A stretch of 64,000 nt of DNA from Maritalea porphyrae. Its GTDB lineage: Bacteria; Pseudomonadota; Alphaproteobacteria; Rhizobiales; Devosiaceae. Location of the stretch: contig NZ_JAPWGX010000002.1 in the NCBI RefSeq assembly GCF_027213965.1, positions 372,001 through 436,000 of the forward strand, read 5' to 3'. Position numbers and translations under genes: made by a program. The notes below the pieces were generated by a model. That model ran no database searches. It worked only from the letters and a program-made list of their open reading frames with translations, and was not told the origin of the DNA. How positions within the stretch are numbered: the first letter of the stretch is position 1; each line of letters begins with the position of its first letter. Of the stretch, positions 53,178-62,287 are shown one piece after another.

Positions 53178-54551
53178 TTAGTTCAAACAGTTTTCGATGT
53201 CGTTGGCGGTTTGCACCAAACAAGCGCCAGGTTGCTCGATTGGTTTTGGGGTGACAATCAATTCAATGAATTGGTCAAACTTGGGGAACTTGCTGGCGAT
53301 ATGAATATTGACCTTTTCAGCGTCCAATGTTTTCAACTCTTGTGCAAGTGAAAGCAAGCGATCTGCTGAATAACCATCCAGCACACTTTCTGCGATCACA
53401 TAGGTTACAACTGAAGCATGTGAGAGATTTACCTTCAGCCCATCGCTGAACATGGTTCGCAATGCGCCCGCTTCTTCTTCGGTGACACCTGTTTGCAAAA
53501 AGTCAGTATAAGTTGTCTTAACGAGATCACGAACGTCTTGCAGTTTTTCCGTTTCCACTTCGCCGCTTAGGGCGATAAAGCGATTTTTGCGCGTATACGC
53601 AGACAAGCCGGCACTAAATCCATATGTCGCCCGCAATTGCTGGCGCACGGCTTGGAACAAACGGCTTTGTTCGCCACCACCTAGAATGTGTGTTGCAACG
53701 ATATCCTCATATTCACCGCCTTCGCTTGTCGGGGAAAGGGGGGCCAAATATGCAAGCGTCGTTTTTTCAATCGCGTCGTTTTGCACAATGATGGTTTTGG
53801 GCAAATAGGTTGCCTCAACTTCATAAGGGGCGACGGGTTCGCCCGCAGGCATGCCCGCAAACAATTCATCGACCCGCAGTTTTGCATCGTCACCTGAAAT
53901 TTGACCCGCAACCGTAATCATGGCCGAAGAAGTGACGAATGTGCGCTTGTGCCAAGCAACAACGTCGTCTCGGGTGACGGTTTCCACAGGCTGATCACCC
54001 CCGTTTGAGTTGAACCGATAAGTTGCACTATTGCCAAACACCAGGCGACGCACCCCATCCCATCCTTGGTAGGCCGATTGGGTTTTTTCTTTAGCCACAC
54101 GATCTGTGATGCCATCTTTGATCCGTTGCAGCCACCGCTCGTCAAAACGTGGGGCTACCAGAACCTTATTCGCAATGGCCACCGCTTCTTGAACTTGGTC
54201 ATGGCGCACGGAGAGCCGCCCACGAACATGATCTGCAATGGCGTTGACTGAACCATCGGAAACAAGATCGCTGAACTGGGATTGAAGCTCTGCGGGGTCT
54301 AGGTCGGCTGCGCCACCTGCCAACATTAGCTGGGCACCAACCGCAGGGGCCAAGGCGTTGCGCTGCTCGTCCATTAGCCAGTCTGTTGGCCAAATAACAT
54401 CAATGTTCACACGTTCTTCATTTGGCATTGGTGCAAAATAAAACTCAATCCCATTGGCGGTGGTCAGCGTTTCAACGCTGGTGGGCTGAGCGTTGGCGCC
54501 TTGGGTGCAGACCAACATAAGGGCAGCGGCAAACAGGTTGCGCAGGTTCAT
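53178..54551 (-). CDS. M16 peptidase-like subunit lacking the zinc motif
   Basis: 457 aa, exported (MNLRNLFAAALMLVCTQGANA). An M16 insulinase-like fold is indicated by TTANGIEFYFAPMPNEERVNIDVIW and by the second-half LGGGEQSRLFQAVRQQLRATYGFSA, which carries the typical R/Y pair. There is no HxxEH motif, so it should be the non-catalytic partner of the upstream M16 protein, as in the two-subunit bacterial processing-type peptidases. Start ATG 54551 with GGAGAATGTT. The catalytic subunit gene ends 16 bp upstream on the same strand. Processing target unknown; periplasmic peptide clearance is plausible. Confidence 0.88.
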   Translation of the reverse strand: MNLRNLFAAALMLVCTQGANAQPTSVETLTTANGIEFYFAPMPNEERVNIDVIWPTDWLMDEQRNALAPAVGAQLMLAGGAADLDPAELQSQFSDLVSDGSVNAIADHVRGRLSVRHDQVQEAVAIANKVLVAPRFDERWLQRIKDGITDRVAKEKTQSAYQGWDGVRRLVFGNSATYRFNSNGGDQPVETVTRDDVVAWHKRTFVTSSAMITVAGQISGDDAKLRVDELFAGMPAGEPVAPYEVEATYLPKTIIVQNDAIEKTTLAYLAPLSPTSEGGEYEDIVATHILGGGEQSRLFQAVRQQLRATYGFSAGLSAYTRKNRFIALSGEVETEKLQDVRDLVKTTYTDFLQTGVTEEEAGALRTMFSDGLKVNLSHASVVTYVIAESVLDGYSADRLLSLAQELKTLDAEKVNIHIASKFPKFDQFIELIVTPKPIEQPGACLVQTANDIENCLN

Positions 54552-54567
54552 AACATTCTCCAACAAT

Positions 54568-55857
54568 TTAAGATTTTGGGACCACAAAGCGGATTTCGGC
54601 ATGGCCATCTCCAACCAGCTTCAACAGATGAGTGTTGATCTGTTCACGGGTCACTTTGCCAAGGTTTTCTAAAAACTCGTCGTATGATTGAGGTTCTTCT
54701 TCAAGCGACAAATAGTAAGGTACATCCGAATAAACGGCGTCAGAACGTTTGATGCTCGCGCCAAATTCATCTTGCGCCCGCTTTAGCAATTTATCAAACG
54801 TCTCTTGCGGAATGCCTTTCGTGGCAATCTCTTCAAGGTTCTCTTCAAAAGCTTGCAGCAAGTGCTCCAGATCTACTCCCCTGTCTGGCGAAGCGTAAAA
54901 GCTAATGGAGAAATATCCATCGTTTGGTTGATTGAGATCGATATCAAAATCGCGGGCAATGAAATCGTCATATCGCAAGGCTTTGGCCATGCCGCCTTCG
55001 CGCGTTGACTCCAAGATATCTTCCAAAATCATCAGCTCCAGTCCGAGCTGGGACGTGGCTTTGGGCAAGCCATTGGCCACGAATTTTTGAAAGACCAGTT
55101 CTTCTTCAGTCTGATCTTCAAGCGGCATTGTTTTGATGTTGCGCGCACTAGTGATGTTGAGTGGTGCAAGTTCATCACCTGCTTGTTGCGCCTGGTCAGA
55201 AGGGAATTCAGCTGCCACCAATTCACGCACCGCTGCAACTGGCAAATTGCCCATGATGACAAGTGTTGCATGCGCAGGTCTGTGGCTTAAGCCATGTAGT
55301 TTTATCGCATCGTCGATCGAAAACTGCTTGATGTCTTCTGGCAAACCCAACACATCGCGACCGTAAACGGTACCGCCAAAAAAGGCTGAGTTCATGTCGA
55401 TATAAACAGGATATTGCGTGTTCTCGCGCACCCGATAATCGTACTCGCGCATGATGATGTCGCGTTCTTGCGCCATGAATTTGCGTTCGATCTCAAAAGG
55501 CATAAACACACGGTGCAGCTTTTGCAGCATATCGACGAACTCGGATTGTTCGCCATTCAACCAATAGGTGGTTTGTGTCAGTGTGGTGCTGGCGTTGGAG
55601 TGGCGCGATGGATCACCATGCTCCAGTCCCAGCGCATTCAGCCATGCCAAATGCTCGACGTAGTGGGCGAGCCCTTCGGCGTAAGGATTGTGCGCTTCAC
55701 CCTGATTAAATATCAGCTGCGCCACCATACGATCGCGATCAGCATTATAGACATAATAGGCCCCTTTAAGGCCGTTTCCAGTGAGTTTTATGGGGGATTG
55801 TGCCTGGGCGGCAAAGGCAATCAGTCCCATTACGACCACTAGAAAAACTCTCAACAT
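54568..55857 (-). CDS. M16 zinc peptidase, catalytic subunit
   Basis: 429 aa with a signal peptide (MLRVFLVVVMGLIAFAAQAQ). The inverted zinc motif HxxEH appears as HYVEH near residue 66 and the third ligand Glu in QERDIIMREYDYRVREN near 136. The second half shows the non-catalytic M16 lobe (LEDILESTREGGMAKALRY). It should form a clam-shell dimer with the downstream subunit and cleave peptides in the periplasm. The two genes are adjacent and surely coexpressed. The motif is WLNAL-flanked rather than the usual FLEHM, a mild departure. Confidence 0.9.
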   Translation of the reverse strand: MLRVFLVVVMGLIAFAAQAQSPIKLTGNGLKGAYYVYNADRDRMVAQLIFNQGEAHNPYAEGLAHYVEHLAWLNALGLEHGDPSRHSNASTTLTQTTYWLNGEQSEFVDMLQKLHRVFMPFEIERKFMAQERDIIMREYDYRVRENTQYPVYIDMNSAFFGGTVYGRDVLGLPEDIKQFSIDDAIKLHGLSHRPAHATLVIMGNLPVAAVRELVAAEFPSDQAQQAGDELAPLNITSARNIKTMPLEDQTEEELVFQKFVANGLPKATSQLGLELMILEDILESTREGGMAKALRYDDFIARDFDIDLNQPNDGYFSISFYASPDRGVDLEHLLQAFEENLEEIATKGIPQETFDKLLKRAQDEFGASIKRSDAVYSDVPYYLSLEEEPQSYDEFLENLGKVTREQINTHLLKLVGDGHAEIRFVVPKS

Positions 55858-55988
55858 TTTTAATCTCGCAAAACATCACATGAAATATTGGAGCGAAATG
55901 AACATTAAAAATGCGATCAACGCAAGCCTTTCATGGCCTAAATTATTGATCAAAAAGACAAATATGGAGTAGTCACTAAAGAAACTAC

Positions 55989-57365
55989 CTAGTTGATATC
56001 GCGCCAAACTGGTGATGCTGATCTCAATGGCCTAGCTGGCATGCTCCAATATTGCGGAATAGCCTCAATTCTAATCGCCGGTTCAAGTCGAAGCGCATCG
56101 CCTATGTTCGTCTGTTCAATTTCGGCGCAGAAATCGCTTGGTGTGGCTGGTGCAACCTGCCCACGCATTTCCAACTTCGCGGTTTGCGAGAGCAACCACC
56201 CGACACGGGCAAGCGAGGTGCGTACTGAAACGGCACGGTTTTGCTCAGTAGCCGATTTGATTGCCATAATTGCAGCCGCGGCGACCAAATAGCCTGTGGC
56301 ATGATCTAAAGCTTGAACCGGCAATGGGAGTGGTTTTTGCGCATCGGCTGCCTTCATGCCAAAGGCTGCAATGCCAGCACTCATTTGCACAAGACTGTCA
56401 AAACCCCGTCGGTTTGCCCATGGTCCCGTCCAACCATAGGCATTGTGCGCCACGTCAATCAGCGCGGGATTGACTGTGCGCAACCTATCAATTGAAAGGT
56501 CCAATTTCGATAAGGCATCGCCGCGCAAGCCGTGGATAAGCACGTCTGCTTCTGCCACCAACGCCAAAAATATCTGTTTGTCAGACTTGTCCTGCAAATT
56601 TAGATGCGCGCAACGTTTGCCGATGGTCAGTTCCTCAAAAAGGGCTGGCTCATGCCAATGTTCAGGATCGATCCGCAACACATTCGCACCAAAACCGGCA
56701 AGTGCACGGGTGGCAACTGGCCCGGCGATCACCCTTGTTATGTCCAACACCTTCAAGCCATTTAGCGGCCTTTGTGGGTCGCCAATCGAAAAACGCCCCC
56801 GCGCTTTTTCAGGCCCGATCGACCAATCTAGTAGAGGTTCTTGGCGCACGGCATGGCCCTGCGGATGCACTGCCCAATCCTCCAATGATCGCATTTGCGC
56901 TGCACAACCGCCCGCTGTCACAATCGCGGTTTCCAGCGCTTGCCCTTCACACGTGCTTACAGCGTTGGCGACCATGTCCCGGTTTTCAGGCACTTGTAAA
57001 ACCTTTAGTGCAGCGGCTTTATGGTGGGGTGCGTTGGTGTGCAGTCGGATCCAGCCATTCGCACATCGGTAGTCGCCAGCAATTTGGTCCCAACCTGTTG
57101 GTCTTGATCCGTCTATCAAGTGAAGGCTGCGGTCGAACCAAAGAGAGGCAAGACGTTGATCGATCTCTAATGTGGGAGTCATTGCCGGATATTGGCATGA
57201 CAAAAGAGACCTCAACGCCTCGCCTAACGCCAAAAAGGACGATGCCGCGAGGCCGGAAACATCAAAAAAACTGGGATAATGTTGTTGATTGACAATCTGT
57301 TTTGCAGCTGTTTCTGGGTCGATATCAAGGTGCAGGCTCTTCAACATCTCTGGCAAAAATGACAT
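55989..57365 (-). CDS. Class III CoA-transferase (CaiB/BaiF) with extra N-terminal domain
   Basis: 458 aa. The C-terminal 280 residues are a CoA_transf_3 large domain: PLNGLKVLDITRVIAGPVATRALAGFGANVLRIDPE near residue 195, and QALDHATGYLVAAAAIMAI, in which the Asp should be the catalytic one. The N-terminal 190 residues resemble the small domain of the same family (GDYRCANGWIRLHTNAPHHKAAALK), so the order of the domains looks permuted or partly duplicated. Family members move CoA between carboxylic acids. I chose ATG 57365, with AAAGGGAAA nine bases upstream, over ATG 57389. It is divergent from the HTH-citrate synthase gene across 75 bp, which suggests a joint metabolic role. Confidence 0.85.
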   Translation of the reverse strand: MSFLPEMLKSLHLDIDPETAAKQIVNQQHYPSFFDVSGLAASSFLALGEALRSLLSCQYPAMTPTLEIDQRLASLWFDRSLHLIDGSRPTGWDQIAGDYRCANGWIRLHTNAPHHKAAALKVLQVPENRDMVANAVSTCEGQALETAIVTAGGCAAQMRSLEDWAVHPQGHAVRQEPLLDWSIGPEKARGRFSIGDPQRPLNGLKVLDITRVIAGPVATRALAGFGANVLRIDPEHWHEPALFEELTIGKRCAHLNLQDKSDKQIFLALVAEADVLIHGLRGDALSKLDLSIDRLRTVNPALIDVAHNAYGWTGPWANRRGFDSLVQMSAGIAAFGMKAADAQKPLPLPVQALDHATGYLVAAAAIMAIKSATEQNRAVSVRTSLARVGWLLSQTAKLEMRGQVAPATPSDFCAEIEQTNIGDALRLEPAIRIEAIPQYWSMPARPLRSASPVWRDIN

Positions 57366-57382
57366 GCGCGGTTTCCCTTTCG

Positions 57383-57433
57383 TTGACATCCACAAAATCA
57401 AGGCTTTACGATCTGGTCAATCTTGATCAAGAT
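57383..57433 (+). promoter_or_regulatory. Promoter and palindromic operator of the citrate synthase-like gene
   Basis: TTGACA (57383-57388), 18 bp and TACGAT (57407-57412) make a good sigma-70-type promoter. Directly after it lies ATCTTGATCAAGAT (57420-57433), a perfect 14-bp palindrome at the expected transcript start and 8 bp before the ATG. A repressor there would block transcription, and the HTH in the encoded protein is a candidate. Confidence 0.6.
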
Positions 57434-57440
57434 AATCAAT

Positions 57441-58610
57441 ATGAAAAACTACAAAGATATCTTGCAATATTCAATGGACGCCGGGGCGGTGTGCGCCCAA
57501 CTGGGAATCTCTGCAGATACGCTATATGCCTATGTTAGTCGTGGACTTATCCGTAAAATTGCCCACCCGCAGGATGGTCGGCGGAACCTATATCATAGCG
57601 GCGATTTTGACCGGCTAATTAGCAGAAAGAAAAGTGGTCGGTCGCGGGCCGCTGTTGCCGCATCCACCATTAGTTGGGGCGAGCCTGTTCTCAAATCTTC
57701 AATTACCGAAATCCGGGATCAAAAATTGTTCTACCGCGGGCAAAATGCTGTGGCATTGTCACAGTCGCATGGGTTCATTGGCGTCTTTGAAATTCTGATG
57801 GGCGAGAAGTTTCGCGGCGCCGAACCTAACATCAACTTAAGTGCGCTCTTGGGGCCAAAAAGTTGCTCGCCAATCCATCGCTTGATGATGATGTTGACGC
57901 TTGAAGCGAGCACCATTGGCTCAAGTGGCGGCACTCAAACCGCCCGGCGCCTGCTGCGACAAGCGGGTTTGGTGATCGCGGGCTGTGCCGACGATCAGCC
58001 GAAGTTATCGTTAGAAACACTATTGGCAAACTCATTGTCCGCACACCCAACTGCGCCAGATATTATTCGTCGGGCTTTGATCCTTTGTGCGGACCATGAG
58101 TTGAATGCTTCGGCTTATGCGGCGCGGGTTGCCGCTTCTGCCAAAGCAAACCTGCCTGCCGCATTATTGGCGGGCGTTGCAACCCTTTCGGGCGACGCGC
58201 ATGGTGGGATGACAAATCTGGCCAAAGCGTGGAAATCTGAGGCACACATGGCTCTTACAAGTGGCCGTGCGCTGCCAACCCCTGGCAATGGCAAACCACC
58301 GCCCGGCTTCGGCCACCCGTTTTATCCCAACGGAGACCCACGCGCGCTTGAATTGGTTAAGGCATGCGACTTCCCACAAAACTGGGTGCAGATTATTGAC
58401 GTTGTGCACAAGCAAACCGGCTTTTCACCAACCTTGGATTTTGGTCTGGCGTTGGTGGAAGAGCATCTTGACTTGCCCGAAGGTAGTGGGCTGGGCATCT
58501 TTGCATTGGGGCGGATGGCCGGATGGATGGCGCATATTTTTGAACAACGTAAAAAGGGCAAACTCATTCGACCCCGCGCAATTTTTTCCGGGCAGCGAAA
58601 CGAAGGTTAG
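57441..58610 (+). CDS. Citrate synthase homologue fused to an N-terminal helix-turn-helix
   Basis: 389 aa. Residues 12-57 form a MerR/excisionase-like HTH (AGAVCAQLGISADTLYAYVSRGLIRK and the wing RRNLYHSGDFDRL). The rest is citrate synthase-like with catalytic elements in place: the first His in GDAHGGMTNL near 262, the second in GFGHPFYPNGDPRAL near 295, and the Asp in LDFGLAL near 340. The family condenses acetyl-CoA or propionyl-CoA with an oxoacid. Fusion to a DNA-binding domain suggests a metabolite-responsive regulator, an enzyme that autoregulates, or both. The first ATG is 57441; no ribosome site is evident, so translation may be nearly leaderless. Its stop overlaps the sulfatase stop in TTAG. 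Confidence 0.85.
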   Translation: MKNYKDILQYSMDAGAVCAQLGISADTLYAYVSRGLIRKIAHPQDGRRNLYHSGDFDRLISRKKSGRSRAAVAASTISWGEPVLKSSITEIRDQKLFYRGQNAVALSQSHGFIGVFEILMGEKFRGAEPNINLSALLGPKSCSPIHRLMMMLTLEASTIGSSGGTQTARRLLRQAGLVIAGCADDQPKLSLETLLANSLSAHPTAPDIIRRALILCADHELNASAYAARVAASAKANLPAALLAGVATLSGDAHGGMTNLAKAWKSEAHMALTSGRALPTPGNGKPPPGFGHPFYPNGDPRALELVKACDFPQNWVQIIDVVHKQTGFSPTLDFGLALVEEHLDLPEGSGLGIFALGRMAGWMAHIFEQRKKGKLIRPRAIFSGQRNEG

Positions 58611-60274
58611 TTCCCGGGCTTTGATTTGACGGGGCCTTTGATTTTGGTAAGCGCCTCATCGGGCACTTCAGAGCCATCGTAAAGCCCTAAAAATATCCCT
58701 TTGCCCAACCCTTTGCCGCGCATATTTTCAATTTGTTGATCCGAGATTGATGTGCGTTGTGATTGGCGACGGGCCCATTTACCCAAGCGGTCATACATCA
58801 TTTCAATCACATGCTGATGGTCTTGGCTTTCGCCCAAATCGTGCAACTCGTTAGGGTCGTTTTGTAGATCAAACAACATTGGCCTTAGCCCGCCTTCGGC
58901 ATGCACAAATTTCCAGTGTTTGTCCGCCACCATCATCAAGCGGCAGTCGCTTGGTTTCAGGCCCAATTTGACGGCTGCATTTGAGGTTGAGTAGTCATAT
59001 TCGCTGACCGCGAATTCGCGCCAACCATCTTGTGGTTTGCCGTGTAGGAATGATGTTAATGAACGGCCTTCAAGAATATGGTTTGGTATATCTGCGCCCA
59101 AGGTTTGCATAAAAGTGGGCACTAAATCGATAGCTTCCACTAGTTCATCGCAAACGCTTCCGCGGGATGTATCTGCTGCCGAACTTGGGTCAAAAATGAT
59201 CATTGGCACTTTGACGGAACACTCGTGGAACAGGTCCTTTTCGCCCAACCAATGGTCACCCAAATAGTCCCCATGATCTGAAGTGATCACGATCATGGTT
59301 TCATCCATTTGGCCCGTGTCTTCTAAGTAGGCAAACAAGCGGCCCATTTGATCGTCACACTGCTTGATGAGGCCCATATAGGCCGGAATTACCTTTTGAC
59401 GCACGTCTTCGCGTGAGAAGGATTGGCCGATTTGATTATCCATATAGGCTTGATAAACCGGGTGCGGATTTTGCTTTTCAACATCGCTTTTGTTGGCGGG
59501 CATGACGTGTCGCCCATCATACATAGCGTGGTACGGCTCTGGCACAATATAGGGCCAATGCGGCTTAATATAGGACACATGGCACAGCCAGCGCTTAGCG
59601 CTATTTTTGCGCCCTTCGATGAATTTGATCGTCTCGCTTGTCAGCCAAGGTGTCTCTGAATCCGGCTCGTCAATGTTGGCGGGCAAATCTGCATTGTGCA
59701 TCAGCCAGCCAGACGCGATATCACCGTCTGCATCGGCGGCGGCATTTGCGAAGTCGTGCCATGGGTTTTCGCCCGCATAACCTTTTGATTTTAAATACTC
59801 ATTATAGGGCGAGCGCTTGTTGTCGTAAAATCCTTCATTCCCTTGGGCCCATAATCCATCGTCGCGCACCACCACATCAAATCCACATTCTGACTGGCGT
59901 GCACCGATGATACTATCCGGGGTGATGCCGAGCCGCTCGAGCCCTTGCACATCGGCCTGCATGTGGGTTTTGCCGATCAAAAAGCAATCCACCCCCGCCG
60001 CCCGCAAATGATCACCCATGGTGAATTCACCCACCCGAAGGGGAAAATTGTTGCGCTGCGCACCGTGCGAATGCACATAGCGACCTGTGTAATAGCTCAT
60101 GCGCGAAGAGCCACAAATCGGCGACTGCACATAAGCGCGGGTAAACCGCACGCCATTTGCAGCGAGCCGGTCCATATGTGGCGTTTTAAGGTGCGGGTGG
60201 CCTTGGCAACTCAGATAGTCAAACCGCAATTGGTCAAACATAATAAAGAGGATGTTTTTTGCTTTTTTGGTCAT
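58607..60274 (-). CDS. Sulfatase-family hydrolase with CGSSR active-site motif
   Basis: 555 aa alkaline-phosphatase-superfamily enzyme without signal peptide, thus cytoplasmic. The N-terminal metal site is IMFDQLRFDYL (residues 11-21); PICGSSRMSYYTGRY near 53-67 carries the Cys that would become formylglycine, then HDHGD-type metal ligands VITSDHGDYLGDHWLGEK near 315. The core motif is C-G-S-S-R rather than the usual C-x-P-S-R. It could hydrolyse sulfate esters or, as phosphonate monoester hydrolases do, phosphodiesters. AGAGAG precedes ATG 60274. It follows tctA by 10 bp, so the operon imports a substrate that this enzyme may act on. Confidence 0.88.
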   Translation of the reverse strand: MTKKAKNILFIMFDQLRFDYLSCQGHPHLKTPHMDRLAANGVRFTRAYVQSPICGSSRMSYYTGRYVHSHGAQRNNFPLRVGEFTMGDHLRAAGVDCFLIGKTHMQADVQGLERLGITPDSIIGARQSECGFDVVVRDDGLWAQGNEGFYDNKRSPYNEYLKSKGYAGENPWHDFANAAADADGDIASGWLMHNADLPANIDEPDSETPWLTSETIKFIEGRKNSAKRWLCHVSYIKPHWPYIVPEPYHAMYDGRHVMPANKSDVEKQNPHPVYQAYMDNQIGQSFSREDVRQKVIPAYMGLIKQCDDQMGRLFAYLEDTGQMDETMIVITSDHGDYLGDHWLGEKDLFHECSVKVPMIIFDPSSAADTSRGSVCDELVEAIDLVPTFMQTLGADIPNHILEGRSLTSFLHGKPQDGWREFAVSEYDYSTSNAAVKLGLKPSDCRLMMVADKHWKFVHAEGGLRPMLFDLQNDPNELHDLGESQDHQHVIEMMYDRLGKWARRQSQRTSISDQQIENMRGKGLGKGIFLGLYDGSEVPDEALTKIKGPVKSKPGN

Positions 60275-60284
60275 AATTCTCTCT

Positions 60285-61796
60285 TTATGCCTGCGAATTT
60301 GTTGACTGATTTCGACCCCGGATCCCGAGCCACCAAATTGAAATGGCAGAGAGCACCAGCAGTGCAAGAGCAAGTGGGTAATGGGTTAGGCCCATTAAGT
60401 TGCCATCTAGTAGCACAAGTGTTTGGGATAAGGAGATTTCAAATCTCGGCCCCAAAAAGAAGGCGATGATGAAGATGACGGTGGAGAATCCAAACATGTT
60501 CATCAAGAAGCCAAACCCCGCAAAAATCAACATGATCGCGACACCAAACAGACCGCCCGTCGAAAGGGATACACCAACGATGCATAGCAAGATAGCGGCG
60601 GAGAATATAACAGATTCAGGCGCGGTCACCACTCGGCTCCACAAGCGAAGGCCAAATTGGCCAAGGATTAGGTTGGCGACATTTGCCATCACCATGGCCC
60701 CAAAAAGTCCGTAAACAAGACGCCCCTGTTGTTCGAACAATAAAGGCCCGGGCTGAATGCCGTGAATTACAAAGGCGCTGATGATGAGTGCGGCGCCAAC
60801 ACTGCCGGGTATCCCTAGCGTAAGCAGCGGGATGAGGTTTGCACCCATCACTGCCGAGTTTGCGCTTTCAGCAGCCGCTATCCCGTGCAAATTGCCTTTG
60901 CCAAAGCTTTCTGGGTCTTTGGATGATTGCTTGGTCGCGGCGTAAGACATGAAAGCTGCAGCCGTTGAACCAATGCCGGGCAATGCCCCCAACACCGTGC
61001 CAATCGCTGCCCCGCGCAACATGGTAATTCGGCAGCTCCAATATTCAGCCCAACTGATGCGCCTATCTTCTTTTGATTGGCTCGCGTCATAATCAATCGC
61101 TGGTCGCACCGTGCCGGTATTGGAGGCCAATCGGCGCAATACTTCAGAAATGGCGAGCATGCCAATCGCAACAGAGGCTAGCGGCAGTCCATCATAAAGT
61201 TCAAACCAGCCAAAATAAAATCGGGGGGTTGAATGCTCCGGGTCAAGGCCGACCGTTGCGCACAGAAGGCCCAGTGCTGCTGCAATGATGCCTTTGGGTA
61301 CAGATTTTCCGATCAGCCCGGCGATCACTGAAAAGGCAAAAATCATCAAGGCGAAAATTTCAACAGGACCCATTTTGAGCGCGAAAATTGCGAGCGGTGC
61401 GGCCACCGTGATCAATACGATATCGCTGATCGTATCGCCTGTGACGGAGGCATAGAGCGCCATTTTGGTGGCTTTTTGGGGCTTGCCTTGTTTGGCCAAT
61501 GGATAACCATCAAGCGCCGTTGCTGCAGCATCTGGAGTGCCCGGCGTATTGATTAGAACGGCAGGAATGGCACCGCCAACAAGCCCGCCTTTGTTGATGC
61601 CGACCAAAAAGGCGATTGCGGGCAATGGGTCTATGATGAAGGTAAAGGGTATTGCGATGGCCATGGCCATTACCGGCCCGATACCGGGGATTGCACCAAC
61701 TAATTGCCCCAACGCGACCCCAGCAAGCACAAACAAAAGGTTATGCAAGGTAAAGGCATCAGCGAAGCCGGCTAGAATGATATTTAAATCAACCAT
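60285..61796 (-). CDS. tctA: Tripartite tricarboxylate transporter large permease TctA
   Basis: 503-aa integral membrane protein with about twelve hydrophobic segments and the TctA signatures: GALVGAIPGIGPVMAMAIAIPFTF-like start (GQLVGAIPGIGPVMA near residue 30), INTPGTPDAAATALDGYPLAKQGK near 84, GTVLGALPGIGSTAAAFMSYA near 265 and GIAAAESANSAVMGANLIPLLTLGIPGS near 305. It carries the solute across the inner membrane with TctB and the binding protein TctC. It lies between tctB and the sulfatase gene in one operon. Confidence 0.95.
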   Translation of the reverse strand: MVDLNIILAGFADAFTLHNLLFVLAGVALGQLVGAIPGIGPVMAMAIAIPFTFIIDPLPAIAFLVGINKGGLVGGAIPAVLINTPGTPDAAATALDGYPLAKQGKPQKATKMALYASVTGDTISDIVLITVAAPLAIFALKMGPVEIFALMIFAFSVIAGLIGKSVPKGIIAAALGLLCATVGLDPEHSTPRFYFGWFELYDGLPLASVAIGMLAISEVLRRLASNTGTVRPAIDYDASQSKEDRRISWAEYWSCRITMLRGAAIGTVLGALPGIGSTAAAFMSYAATKQSSKDPESFGKGNLHGIAAAESANSAVMGANLIPLLTLGIPGSVGAALIISAFVIHGIQPGPLLFEQQGRLVYGLFGAMVMANVANLILGQFGLRLWSRVVTAPESVIFSAAILLCIVGVSLSTGGLFGVAIMLIFAGFGFLMNMFGFSTVIFIIAFFLGPRFEISLSQTLVLLDGNLMGLTHYPLALALLVLSAISIWWLGIRGRNQSTNSQA

Positions 61797-61811
61797 TTGA
61801 GCGCTCTCTCA

Positions 61812-62240
61812 TCAGGGCAAAGGCCGTGACAGCAAAATTTCGATGAACAACCAAATGGCAGCTGGAACAAGCACTGCCCCAGTGAACAACCAGAACCAAC
61901 GGCGCTCTCCGAGCAACAGCATAATCGCCAATGCTAATAGAGGTGCGACCAAGAGGTAGCCAAAATGGGCAATGGCAAACAGACCCAAAACGATGAGCAC
62001 GAAATAAGTAACGGCTTTGCCAAAAAGCAAAAAATTTATCCCTGCTGGTTCGCTTGGCACGCCTGCGAGCGCGCTGCCCGCAAAGATCAGAATCCACGCC
62101 AAAATGTCCGGCAATGTCTTTGGTCGCATCCAGCCATAATCAACCGTCTCTGTTGCAAATGGGGTAAGCCAAAACAGCAAAACAAGCCCAAAAAAGATGC
62201 TGCAAAACCCGGCTACGCGATCAGATGTTATGCTCATCAT
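61812..62240 (-). CDS. tctB: Tripartite tricarboxylate transporter small permease TctB
   Basis: 142 aa, four membrane helices: residues about 9-27, 45-60, 73-90 and a split hydrophobic stretch at 92-135 (LLVAPLLALAIMLLLGERRWFWLFTGAVLVPAAIWLFIEILL). TctB-type length and topology, with the terminal LLSRPLP typical. AAAGG precedes ATG 62240. It sits between tctC and tctA, the usual TTT gene order. Confidence 0.9.
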   Translation of the reverse strand: MMSITSDRVAGFCSIFFGLVLLFWLTPFATETVDYGWMRPKTLPDILAWILIFAGSALAGVPSEPAGINFLLFGKAVTYFVLIVLGLFAIAHFGYLLVAPLLALAIMLLLGERRWFWLFTGAVLVPAAIWLFIEILLSRPLP

Positions 62241-62287
62241 GTCTGCCTTTTGAAGATGGAGCGCGCCGTGACGCGCTCCAATTGTGC

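Noticed and set aside
59945-60469. Plus-strand 174-codon frame opposite the sulfatase and tctA ends
   Set aside because: It is rich in His, Arg and Cys in the way of antisense shadows and crosses two good genes.
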